Source of the DNA: Amycolatopsis sp. CA-126428
GTDB taxonomy: Bacteria > Actinomycetota > Actinomycetes > Mycobacteriales > Pseudonocardiaceae
DNA: 64,000 nt
NCBI RefSeq assembly: GCF_002904335.1
Contig: NZ_PPHF01000108.1
Coordinates: 1-64,000, forward strand
Direction of reading: 5' to 3'
Below are positions 32,056 through 39,845 of this stretch, piece after piece (the first letter of the stretch is position 1; each line of letters begins with the position of its first letter). Below the pieces are notes generated by a model. The model saw nothing but the letters and a program-made list of their open reading frames with translations, searched no databases and was not told the DNA's origin. The translations under genes were made by a program, and so were the position numbers.

Positions 32056-33915
32056 TCAGGAGTCGTGGCCCTTGCCTTTGCCCTTGCCGGGGTTCTCGTT
32101 CTTCTCGGTCTTCTCGGGCTTGCCCTGCTTCGGCGGCTCGGCGGCGGGCGGCGGGGCTTCATGGGTGACGGCGGCGGGCTCGAGCGACGCCGGTCCGCTG
32201 GGGGCGGGACCACGGCCACCGGCGGCGTCGGAGTGCGGCGCGGAGGTGCCCGGGTCGGCGAGCGGGGTGGACGACGACGGTGTGGGCGTGGCCACCGGGG
32301 TGTGCGCGGCGGGCGGCTGGGCGGGGGAGCTGGTCCCGGTGTCCTGGTTGATCAGCACCAACGCGGACACGGCGGCAACGGCGGCGGCGGTCAGCCCGGC
32401 CGCCGCGGCCAGCCGGCGGCGCCGGGGACTGTCGGCCGGGGGCACGGCCGTGGCGGCTGCCGCGACGGGGTGGAGGTGGGTCGGCGCATCGTCGGCGGGC
32501 CAGTCATGGCCGGTGGAGGGGGTGTCGGTGGGCCAGTCATGGCCGGTGGAAGGGGTGTCGCTGGGCCAGTCGTAGCCGGCCGAGGGGGTCTCGTGGGCCG
32601 GCACCGCTCCGGGCGCGAGCCCGCCGTGGCCGATTGAGCCGGTGGCCATACGAGTGTCTTGTGTCGGCTCCGGGCCGGTCGCGGGGCCGCCGTGGCCGAT
32701 CGGGCCGCTGGCCGAGGGGGAGCCGTGGGCTGGCACCGCGTCGACAGCCGGCCGGCCGAGGCCCGCCGAGCCGGAAGCTGCGCGCGCCGGGTCGGCGGCC
32801 GCAGCCGTGCCGGCCAAACCCGTGCCGGCCAAACCCGTGCCGGCCGAATCCGCGCCGGCCGCAGCCCCGCCGAGGCCACCCGCGTTGGCGGCGGAAGCCG
32901 TCTCCTGGCGCGCCGGGCGGCGACGCCACCGCGGGCTGCGCTCCGTCCGGCTCCACGGCAGCGTCGGCGGCGGGGCGTGCAGCATGTCCAGCACCTTCGC
33001 GGCCGTCGGCCGGTCGGCGGGCTCCCGCTGCGTCATCCGGCGCAACGTGTAGGCCAGCGTCGCCGGCGCGTCCTCCGGGATCCGCGGAGGTCTCGTCAGC
33101 CGGGCCATGGCCGCCTCGACCATCGTGCCCGGGTACTCCCGTTGTCCCGTCAGGCATTCCAGCAGGATCAAGCCCAGCGCGTACACGTCCGCCGGTGGGC
33201 CCGCCGGCTCGCCCGACACCTGCTCCGGCGCCAGGTACGCCGCCGTCCCCGGGATCAGGCCCGTGCCCGTGATGTGCGTGGTGTCGAGCGCGTGGGCGAT
33301 GCCGAAGTCACCGATCAGGGGACCGTCCGCGGACAGGAACACGTTGGCCGGCTTCAGGTCGCGGTGCACGATCCGCCGTGCGTGGACGTGGGCCAAAGCC
33401 TCGGCGAGCCCGTCGGCCAGCGCCGTCACGTCCGCCGCCGGCATCGGGCCGCCCAGCAGGCGCTCCGCGAGGTTCTCGCCCTCGACGAGCTGCATCACCA
33501 GGAACGTCCGGCCGTTCTCGTCGCCGCTGTCCAGCAGCGCCACCACGCCCGGGTGGCTGATGCTGCCCTGGATCGTCATCTCGCGCAGCCGACGCCGCTG
33601 GTCGAGCGCCACCGCGTCCCGGTCGTAGATCTTCACGGCGACCTCGCGGGTCAGCCGGACGTCGTAGGCGCGGTACACGCGGGCCGTGGCGCCGCTGCCG
33701 ATCAGCCGGCCGACCTCGTAGCGCCCGCCCAGCAACCCGGGCGGCCGCTGGTCGTCGAGGGCACTGCGCGGGGTGATGGTGAATTCCCCGAGTGCGTAAC
33801 GGCCACAGGTGACTCCCGCCCCGTCGCTCGTCGGCGGGCGCCCCGTTCTCCCGGCTTCGTCGGCCACGGGCGCCAAATACCCCGGTCCCGCTGACGGCAA
33901 ACGTCGGAAGATCAC
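32056..33915 (-). CDS. PASTA-less membrane Ser/Thr protein kinase
   Basis: 619 residues. The kinase domain (about 64-320) has GSGATARVYRA (P-loop), VAVKIY (lysine), HRDLKPANV (catalytic loop), DFGIA (metal) and AAYLAPEQ (substrate loop). A long Ala/Gly/Pro juxtamembrane region with two sets of internal repeats follows. One membrane helix (near 500, LTAAAVAAVSALVLI) leads to an outside Pro/Ser/Lys-rich tail. No PASTA or other sensor domain is present. The GTG at 33915 is preferred because GATACT sits six bases upstream, as for a leaderless transcript. GTG at 33867 is the alternative. Substrates unknown. Confidence 0.88.
   Translation of the reverse strand: MIFRRLPSAGPGYLAPVADEAGRTGRPPTSDGAGVTCGRYALGEFTITPRSALDDQRPPGLLGGRYEVGRLIGSGATARVYRAYDVRLTREVAVKIYDRDAVALDQRRRLREMTIQGSISHPGVVALLDSGDENGRTFLVMQLVEGENLAERLLGGPMPAADVTALADGLAEALAHVHARRIVHRDLKPANVFLSADGPLIGDFGIAHALDTTHITGTGLIPGTAAYLAPEQVSGEPAGPPADVYALGLILLECLTGQREYPGTMVEAAMARLTRPPRIPEDAPATLAYTLRRMTQREPADRPTAAKVLDMLHAPPPTLPWSRTERSPRWRRRPARQETASAANAGGLGGAAAGADSAGTGLAGTGLAGTAAAADPARAASGSAGLGRPAVDAVPAHGSPSASGPIGHGGPATGPEPTQDTRMATGSIGHGGLAPGAVPAHETPSAGYDWPSDTPSTGHDWPTDTPSTGHDWPADDAPTHLHPVAAAATAVPPADSPRRRRLAAAAGLTAAAVAAVSALVLINQDTGTSSPAQPPAAHTPVATPTPSSSTPLADPGTSAPHSDAAGGRGPAPSGPASLEPAAVTHEAPPPAAEPPKQGKPEKTEKNENPGKGKGKGHDS
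32498..32596. repeat. 33-bp tandem repeats in the kinase gene
   Basis: Three 33-bp units encode copies of GHDWPTDTPST, the last two closest. They lie in the juxtamembrane linker between the kinase domain and the membrane helix and could vary in number between strains. Confidence 0.75.
32805..32860. repeat. 15-bp tandem repeats in the kinase gene
   Basis: Three to four 15-bp units (GCCGGCCAAACCCGT type) encode AGTGL copies just after the kinase domain. Confidence 0.7.
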
Positions 33916-33964
33916 GAAGAAAGTATCGTCCGGAGCCCCGCCGACGTGACATTTCAGAGCGCGA

Positions 33965-34930
33965 TCACGGCCGCGCGAACGCGTCCACCCCGGTGAGCTG
34001 GGCCGACAGCGTCCACAGGCGCGCGGCCTGCTCGCGGTCGACGGCGTACCCGCGGACCCCGGACTCGGCGAGACCCTCGGCGCCCTCCGGCGCGAGGTCG
34101 GCGACGTCACAGTCCTCCAGGTACAGCCCGCCGAGCCCGGCCAGCTGCGGCGAGGTCGCCGCCCAGACCGTGGTCGCGGCGCCCTGCTCGGGGGTCTTGA
34201 ACCGGACCAGGTAGTTGCCGGCCTCGTCGATCCAGCCGCGTTCGATCATCTCCGCCCGCGGCAGGTGCCGCTGCAGCGGCGTCATGATGCCGCCGGGGTG
34301 CAGCGCGAACGCGTGGACGTCCTTCTCGGCGCCCAGCCGGTCGAGCTGGACGGCGAAGAGCACGTTCGCCGTCTTGGCCTGCCCGTAGGCCTGCCACTTC
34401 TCGTAGCCGGTCTCGAAGTGGACGTCGTCCCACCGGATCGGCGAGTAGTGGTGGCCGCGCGAGGACAGCGAAACCACCCGGGCGCCCTCGGCGATCGCCG
34501 GCCACAGCCGGTTGACCAGCGCGAAGTGGCCGAGGTGGTTGGTGGCGAACTGGGCCTCCCAGCCCGGCCCGACGCGGGTCTCGGGGCAGGCCATGATGCC
34601 GGCGTTGGCGATGAACAGGTCGATCCGCCGTCCGGTCGCCAGGAAACGCCCGGCGAAGGCACGGACGCTTGCGAGGTCGCCCAGGTCCAGCTCGTCGACC
34701 TCGACGCCTTCGATTTCGCCGAGCGCTTCCTCGGCGGTCTCGCGGCGGCGGGCCGGGACGACGACGTGGGCGCCGGCGCCGGCCAGCGCGCGGGTGGTTT
34801 CGAGGCCGATCCCGGAATACCCGCCGGTGACGACGGCGAGCTTCCCGGTGAGGTCCACGCCCGCGACGGCTTCGGCGGCCGTGGTGGTGGCGCCGAAGCC
34901 CGAACCGATCTTGTGCTGTGCGGTGGTCAT
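33965..34930 (-). CDS. Short-chain dehydrogenase/reductase
   Basis: 321 residues. The Rossmann motif TGGYSGIG is near residue 38, NAGIMACPE near 115, LSSRGHHYSP supplies the catalytic Ser and YGQAKTANVLF the YxxxK pair. NHLGHFAL is typical of the retinol-dehydrogenase/WW-oxidoreductase branch. Substrate unknown. The ATG at 34930 lies seven bases after the -10 box of a MerR-type promoter (34938-34968) with no ribosome site, so it is probably leaderless and induced by a MerR activator not encoded in this window. Confidence 0.88.
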   Translation of the reverse strand: MTTAQHKIGSGFGATTTAAEAVAGVDLTGKLAVVTGGYSGIGLETTRALAGAGAHVVVPARRRETAEEALGEIEGVEVDELDLGDLASVRAFAGRFLATGRRIDLFIANAGIMACPETRVGPGWEAQFATNHLGHFALVNRLWPAIAEGARVVSLSSRGHHYSPIRWDDVHFETGYEKWQAYGQAKTANVLFAVQLDRLGAEKDVHAFALHPGGIMTPLQRHLPRAEMIERGWIDEAGNYLVRFKTPEQGAATTVWAATSPQLAGLGGLYLEDCDVADLAPEGAEGLAESGVRGYAVDREQAARLWTLSAQLTGVDAFARP

Positions 34931-34937
34931 GGATCCG

Positions 34938-34968
34938 ACGTTACGAGCTGGAGTGCACTCCAGCGCAA
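34938..34968 (-). promoter_or_regulatory. MerR-type promoter with 18-bp perfect palindrome
   Basis: On the minus strand TTGCGC (34963-34968) and TAACGT (34938-34943) are separated by exactly 19 bp. The spacer contains most of GCTGGAGTGCACTCCAGC (34947-34964), a perfect 9+9 palindrome. Over-long 19-20 bp spacers carrying a dyad are the hallmark of promoters activated by MerR proteins, which twist the DNA to realign the boxes. Confidence 0.75.
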
Positions 34969-35035
34969 ATCGCGGCCGGGGCCGAAACGGGGGACAATCG
35001 GGGAGAGAGGCACAGCCGACCCCAGGAAGGCTCTG

Positions 35036-35605
35036 ATGGCCGACTACTACGGGAACCAGCCCCAGGACGTCCGCCCCGGCATCGACGCGCGCCGCCTGTG
35101 GGCGGGCGGCGTGGCCACGGCGGTGGTCGCGGCCCTGCTCGCGGTCGTCGGGCTGCTGATCGCACGCGGGATCTTCGAGGTCGAAGTGCTCGCCCCAAAA
35201 GGCGAAGGCGTCTGGGGCAACGCGAGCACCACGACGTACGCACTGGTCGCCGCCGCGGTGGCCCTGCTCGCCACCGGGCTGATGCACCTGCTGAGCGTGG
35301 CGACGCCGGCGCCGTCCCAGTTCTTCGGCTGGATCATGGTGCTCGTCACACTGATCGCCGTGGTGCTGCCGCTGACCCTGACGGTGGCCCCGAGCGCAAA
35401 GATCGCCACGGCGGCGATCAACCTGGTGATCGGCCTGGTCATCGCGGCGGTGGTGAACAGCATGGCGGCCAGCGCCCGGACCCTGCACCGGCGCCGCACC
35501 CAGCAGAGCGCGCCGCCGCCGGCTCGCCAGCAGAGCGCGCCCCCGCCGCCGACCCGGCAGCAGTGGACCCAGGAGGACCCGCCGACCCGGTACTACGACC
35601 GGTGA
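35036..35605 (+). CDS. DUF6069-like four-helix membrane protein
   Basis: 189 residues. Four membrane segments (about 22-45, 65-85, 93-112 and 118-140) are followed by a cytosolic tail with two Gln/Pro repeats (QQSAPPPARQQSAPPPP) and a tyrosine-rich end. The layout, with GLLIARGIFEVEVLAP after helix 1, fits DUF6069 proteins. AGGAAGG precedes the ATG at 35036. Its stop overlaps the GTG of the nitroreductase-like gene (GTGA). Function unknown. Confidence 0.8.
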   Translation: MADYYGNQPQDVRPGIDARRLWAGGVATAVVAALLAVVGLLIARGIFEVEVLAPKGEGVWGNASTTTYALVAAAVALLATGLMHLLSVATPAPSQFFGWIMVLVTLIAVVLPLTLTVAPSAKIATAAINLVIGLVIAAVVNSMAASARTLHRRRTQQSAPPPARQQSAPPPPTRQQWTQEDPPTRYYDR

Positions 35606-36027
35606 CCGTCATGGACATCCGGGACACCAACCGCCGGGTGATCGAGCAGTTCCGCGCCGGCGGCGAGGTCGAGGGCATGCACCGCGAGCGCCTGGCCCTG
35701 CTGACGACGACGGGCCGGCTGTCCGGCGAGCCGCGCACGGTCCCGATAATGGTCCACCGCGACGGTGCGCGGTGGCTGGTGGTGGCGTCCAACATCGGCG
35801 CACCCCGCCACCCGGACTGGTACCTGAACCTCGAGGCTGATTCCCGGGTGCGGGTGGAGGTGGACGGGCGGTCCTTTGACGCGGAGGCGTTGCCGCTGCT
35901 GGGGGCCGACTACGTGCGGACGTGGACGGAGCTGGAGAAGGAGTACCCGTTCCTGGCGGATCACCAGGCGAAGGCGCGGCAGGCCAGGCGGGTGATCCCG
36001 ATCGTGGAACTGTCCGAAGAGGACTGA
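35602..36027 (+). CDS. Deazaflavin (F420)-dependent nitroreductase family protein
   Basis: 141 residues. LLTTTGRLSGEPRTVPIMVH, then LVVASNIGAPRHPDWYLNL and VRVEVDGRSFDAEAL are the hallmark blocks of the Ddn/DUF385 split-barrel family. These proteins bind coenzyme F420 and reduce quinones or nitro-compounds at the membrane. The GTG at 35602 overlaps the upstream stop by four bases. An ATG at 35611 is an alternative. F420 use fits an actinomycete. The physiological substrate is not known. Confidence 0.88.
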   Translation: MTVMDIRDTNRRVIEQFRAGGEVEGMHRERLALLTTTGRLSGEPRTVPIMVHRDGARWLVVASNIGAPRHPDWYLNLEADSRVRVEVDGRSFDAEALPLLGADYVRTWTELEKEYPFLADHQAKARQARRVIPIVELSEED

Positions 36028-36087
36028 AGTGCCGGTCACGGCCGGTGACCTTCCTGCCACGCCTTCGGGTGTGGTAGTCGTAGGCCG

Positions 36088-37398
36088 GTGCACACTCGTG
36101 GTGTCCTCCTGTTGCTTCTTGCTTCCCCGATCGCCGCGCTCGTCACATTCGTGGTGTTGAGTACTGCTGTCCTGGCGTTGTACGTCTTGGCCGATGTGCA
36201 GAACAGCAGGCGGTTGCCGGATGAGGTCGCGGCGCGGGTCATCCCCAAGTGGTCGGCGCGGGCATGGTGGTCGCAGTGGCAATCCGGAAAGCCGCGGAGC
36301 AAGTGCGTCCGAGCGTTGGTCGGCCCGGGGGTTCGAGTCGTCGCCTGTGCTGTTGTCGGGTACTACGGGAGCTGGATCGCCTTGGGCCCCGTGCGCGCCG
36401 TCGGCAAGATGAACGGACAGGACGTTCCGGCGTGGGGCGGACCACCGTTGCCGGCCTACGTGGGTCTGGTCATCGGTCCGGCGCTGGCCGTCCAAGCGAT
36501 CCAATACACCACAAGCGGCAACTACCGGAAAATCTGGTTGCTTCCGAACCTTCATTTGCCCGCCGGCGTGCTCGGTATCGCGACCCGATACGACTTCCTG
36601 CGCCAGGTCTGGCTCTACGTCTGGCTGGATCGCTGCAGGAAAGTTGCTGTTCTCTATTGCGTCGCCGCCACGCCAGCCGCATTCATCGACCTGTCTCGGC
36701 CGGCGTCCGATAGCTGGGAAGGTCCGACGTTCACCGCGGAAACCGGGTACGAACTGCTGCTCCTCGCGGGTTCGGCCGCAACCTTCGTGGTGGGTCTCGT
36801 GCTGAAACGCGTCATCGCCGTCGCTCAGCCCAGCGCTCATGCCGCAATTGCCGTTCAGCGGTGCCTGCTCGCCGAGGAGGAGTACCGAAGGCCGGAATTC
36901 ATCAAGCGCCGCGCGGGGATCATCGATCCGCTCGGAGAACGGCGGGTCCTGCTCGTCCGGGCCACGCGCTCCTTCGACGCGGCCGCCGCGAGAATCGATC
37001 AGGCGTTCGCTCAGCATCCGGTGGCATCGATCCTGCGTGCCTGCAGCCGGCACATCCACCTGTTCCTGGCGAGCACGAGGTCGCTGGCCGGACGCTATCC
37101 CGAGGAACTGGTCACCGTTCTCAACGACGCCGTCATCGTGCTGGCGGGTCCGATCGACCCCGAGTTCGCGACCTCGGTGGCCCGGAAGGTCGACGCGTTC
37201 GGCCACGACGGTGCACCTCATCCCGTGCGATCAGCGCCGAAACGCCGTTGGATTTCCCTGATCGCACGGGCCGCCGACTCTCTCGATCGCTACTCCCGGT
37301 TCGGTACCGCCGCCTGGGGTTTGTTCCTCCTCGTGGCCGTAATCGTCCTCCTGCTGCAGGGCCACCTCGACCTGACCAAGATCCAGCTGCAGAAGTAG
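36088..37398 (+). CDS. Orphan multi-pass membrane protein
   Basis: 436 residues that I cannot assign. Hydrophobic segments lie at about 5-37 (one long or two), 78-100, 123-142, 195-215 and 225-250, with a last helix near 415-430. Between them is a ~130-residue cytosolic part (SFDAAAARIDQAFAQHPVA, later LNDAVIVLAGPIDPEFATSV). Codon use is looser than its neighbours, with more A/T-ending codons, which hints at recent acquisition. The GTG at 36088 has no clear ribosome site, though TAGGCC lies just upstream. It converges on the ABC permease gene with four bases between stops. Confidence 0.7.
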   Translation: MHTRGVLLLLLASPIAALVTFVVLSTAVLALYVLADVQNSRRLPDEVAARVIPKWSARAWWSQWQSGKPRSKCVRALVGPGVRVVACAVVGYYGSWIALGPVRAVGKMNGQDVPAWGGPPLPAYVGLVIGPALAVQAIQYTTSGNYRKIWLLPNLHLPAGVLGIATRYDFLRQVWLYVWLDRCRKVAVLYCVAATPAAFIDLSRPASDSWEGPTFTAETGYELLLLAGSAATFVVGLVLKRVIAVAQPSAHAAIAVQRCLLAEEEYRRPEFIKRRAGIIDPLGERRVLLVRATRSFDAAAARIDQAFAQHPVASILRACSRHIHLFLASTRSLAGRYPEELVTVLNDAVIVLAGPIDPEFATSVARKVDAFGHDGAPHPVRSAPKRRWISLIARAADSLDRYSRFGTAAWGLFLLVAVIVLLLQGHLDLTKIQLQK

Positions 37399-37402
37399 CT
37401 GC

Positions 37403-38206
37403 CTACTTGCTCGCCACCCGGCGGTACCGCGCCGTCGCCAGCGGGGCGAAGATCGCGATGATCGCCAAGCAGCACAAAATCGCGTACAGCGCCGCGTTCT
37501 CCGCCGGCCAGCCCGTCGGCGGGGCGCCGAAGCGGTTGCCGAACAGGTCGCGGGTCGCGTTGATCACCGCCGTGAACGGGTTCCACTCCGCGATCGCCTT
37601 CAGGAACGGCGGGAGCGTGTCCGTCGGGACGAACGCCGAGGAGATGAAGCTCAGCGGGAACATCCAGATCAGTCCCGCGCTCTGCGCCACCTCCACGCTG
37701 CGCGCCGCCAGGCCGATCAGCGCGCCCACCCAGGACAGGGCCCACGCGAACATCAGCATCACCAGGTAACCGAGCAGCGCGTCCCAGAAGCTGCCGCGGA
37801 TGCGCCAGCCGACCAGCAGCCCGCACAGCGACATCACGATCAGCGCCACGACACTGACCACCAGGTCCGACGTCGTGCGGCCGAGGACCACCGCGATGCG
37901 GGACATCGGCAGGGAGCGGAACCGGTCGATGATGCCCTTCTGCAGGTCGTTGGCGAAGCCGATGACCGTGAACGCCGAGTTGAACGCCACCGTCTGGGCG
38001 AAGATCCCGGCGATGAGGAACTCGCGGTAGGCCGCGCCGCCCGCTTCGCCGCCGATCGCGTTGCCGAAAACGTAGGCGAACAGCAGCACGAACATGATCG
38101 GCTGCAGCGTCGCCGCCATCAGCCAGTCGGGGTTGCGGCGGACGTTCGTCAGGTTGCGCCACGTGACGATGCCGCCGTCGGAAATGCCCTTCGCGAGCGC
38201 GTTCAT
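37403..38206 (-). CDS. ABC-2 type exporter permease, DrrB-like
   Basis: 267 residues with six membrane segments. DLQKGIIDRFRSLPMSRIAVVLGR in the cytoplasmic loop after helix 2 and the FISSAFVPTDTLPPFLKAIAEWNP motif before the last helix are typical of daunorubicin-resistance DrrB and relatives. The ATG overlaps the ATPase stop by four bases. Together they form an exporter for a hydrophobic drug, lipid or self-made metabolite; the substrate is unknown. Confidence 0.9.
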   Translation of the reverse strand: MNALAKGISDGGIVTWRNLTNVRRNPDWLMAATLQPIMFVLLFAYVFGNAIGGEAGGAAYREFLIAGIFAQTVAFNSAFTVIGFANDLQKGIIDRFRSLPMSRIAVVLGRTTSDLVVSVVALIVMSLCGLLVGWRIRGSFWDALLGYLVMLMFAWALSWVGALIGLAARSVEVAQSAGLIWMFPLSFISSAFVPTDTLPPFLKAIAEWNPFTAVINATRDLFGNRFGAPPTGWPAENAALYAILCCLAIIAIFAPLATARYRRVASK

Positions 38207-39180
38207 TTCGCAGCCTCCGAGGACGCCGAAGCACCGTGGCCGGTCAGGGACAGGAAGACGTCGTCCAGCGTGGGCCGGTGCAGGCCGACGTCCTGGACCG
38301 TGATGCCGTGGGAGTCGAGCCGCCGCAACGCCTCGATCAGCGCCTTCGGCCCGGTGTCGACCAGGATCTCGGCGCGCCGCGTGTGGTCGTCGCCGGACGG
38401 CTCGCCGGTGCCCACCTCGCGCAGCACGGCCAAGGTCGCCGGCAGGTCCGCGGCCGAGGCGACGACCAGCTCCAGGCGTTCGCCGCCGATCTGGGCCTTC
38501 AGCTCGTCCGCCGTGCCGCGGGCGATCACCCGGCCGTGGTCGATCACCACGATCGAGTCGGCCAGCTGGTCGGCCTCTTCGAGGTACTGGGTGGTCAGCA
38601 GCACGGTCGTGCCGTCGGCGACGAGTTCCTTGATGACCTCCCAGGTGTCGAGCCGCCCGCCCGGGTCGAGCCCGGTGGTGGGCTCGTCCAGCACCACGAC
38701 GGTCGGCTCGGCGACCAGCGCGCCGGCCAGGTCGAGGCGCCGCCGCATCCCGCCGGAATAGCCCTTCGCCGGCCGGTCGGCGGCCTCCTCCAGCCGGAAC
38801 CGCGTGAGCAGCTCCCGGGCGCGCGAGCGGGCCGCGGCCTTCTTCCGGCCGTAGAGCCGCCCGACCATGTAGAGGTTCTCGAACCCGGTCAGGTTCTCGT
38901 CGACGGCGGCGTACTGGCCGGACAGCCCGATCCGCTGCCGCACCTCGTCCGGCTCGGCCAGCACGTCGTACCCCGCCACGTGCGCCGACCCCGAGTCCGG
39001 GCGCAGCAGCGTGGTCAGGATGCGCACGGTGGTGGTCTTCCCGGCGCCGTTCGGGCCGAGCAGGCCGAGCACCTGCCCGGCCGGGATGTCGAGGTCGACG
39101 CCGTCGAGCGCGCGCGTCGAACCGTAGGTCTTCACGAGCCCGCGTACCCGGACGGCTGGGTCCGGTCCCGGCTGTGGCAT
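38203..39180 (-). CDS. ABC exporter ATP-binding protein, DrrA-like
   Basis: 325 residues. Walker A is GPNGAGKTTT (about 43-52), the Q-loop SGQYAAVDENLTG, the ABC signature YSGGMRRRLDLA, Walker B VVVLDEPTTGLDP and the switch His is replaced by Gln (LLTTQYLEEAD), as in DrrA. The C-terminal ~90 residues are the DrrA extension ending RPTLDDVFLSLTG. It partners the overlapping permease gene. GGGGGAG precedes the ATG at 39180; an earlier start at 39210 has no site. Confidence 0.92.
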   Translation of the reverse strand: MPQPGPDPAVRVRGLVKTYGSTRALDGVDLDIPAGQVLGLLGPNGAGKTTTVRILTTLLRPDSGSAHVAGYDVLAEPDEVRQRIGLSGQYAAVDENLTGFENLYMVGRLYGRKKAAARSRARELLTRFRLEEAADRPAKGYSGGMRRRLDLAGALVAEPTVVVLDEPTTGLDPGGRLDTWEVIKELVADGTTVLLTTQYLEEADQLADSIVVIDHGRVIARGTADELKAQIGGERLELVVASAADLPATLAVLREVGTGEPSGDDHTRRAEILVDTGPKALIEALRRLDSHGITVQDVGLHRPTLDDVFLSLTGHGASASSEAAK

Positions 39181-39259
39181 GACGGCTCCCCCTTCAGGTG
39201 ACCCCGACAAGCTAGGCCACGCTGCCCGATTTGTCCTCCGGGTTTTCCCCTGAAACGGC

Positions 39260-39769
39260 TCAGTTCGCCGAAAGCGTGACGGCGAACTCCGGCGGCGTCC
39301 GCAGCGACTGGAACACGACGCAGTAGCGCTCGGTCAGCTTCTTGAGCGTCGCCAGCTGGTCCTCGCTCGCGTCGGTGTCGAGGTCGAACGACAGCCGGAT
39401 GGCGCGGAAGCCCACCGGGGCGTCCTTCGCGACGGCGAGGGTGCCGCGGAAGTCCAGGTCGCCCTCGGCCCGGACGCGCCCGCCCCGGACGGTCAGGCCC
39501 AGCGACGTCGCGACCGCCCGCAGCGTCACGCCCGCGCACGCGACGAGCGCTTCGAGCAGCATGTCGCCCGAACAGGCGAGGGTGCCGTCGCCGCCGGTGG
39601 CCGGGTGCAGCCCGGCTTCCACCACCGCGCGGCCGGTCTCGACCTTGCAGGAGATGCCGAGGCCGTCCAGCTCGGCGTCGGCGTGCAGCGTGATGAGCGC
39701 GCTTTCCGGGTTGTCCCGGTACTTGTCCTTCAGCGGCGCCTGGGTCGCCCGCAGTTCCTCGGTGTCCAT
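39260..39769 (-). CDS. OsmC family peroxide-reactive protein
   Basis: 169 residues. The two conserved cysteines of the OsmC/Ohr fold are C78 (LVACAGVTLRAVA) and C150 (TERYCVVFQSL), both in their usual helical settings, with an additional C66. OsmC proteins use this pair to reduce organic hydroperoxides. Some relatives have other thiol chemistry. It stands alone between the ABC exporter and the M4 protease terminator. Cytosolic. Confidence 0.88.
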   Translation of the reverse strand: MDTEELRATQAPLKDKYRDNPESALITLHADAELDGLGISCKVETGRAVVEAGLHPATGGDGTLACSGDMLLEALVACAGVTLRAVATSLGLTVRGGRVRAEGDLDFRGTLAVAKDAPVGFRAIRLSFDLDTDASEDQLATLKKLTERYCVVFQSLRTPPEFAVTLSAN

Positions 39770-39797
39770 GCGCCGATTCTGCTCCCGAAAACGCAGG

Positions 39798-39827
39798 AGC
39801 GGGGAGACCGGTTTCCCGGCCTCCCCG
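39798..39827 (-). terminator. Hairpin terminator after the M4 protease gene
   Basis: GCGGGGAG (39798-39805) pairs with CTCCCCGC (39820-39827), with further CCGG pairing inside the loop. It begins 19 bases beyond the protease stop. Confidence 0.65.
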
Positions 39828-39845
39828 CTACTGGTACTCAGTTGT

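Noticed and set aside
37393..37408. Hairpin AAGTAG-CTGC-CTACTT between convergent genes
   Set aside because: Only a 6-bp AT-containing stem built largely from the two stop codons; too weak to call a terminator.
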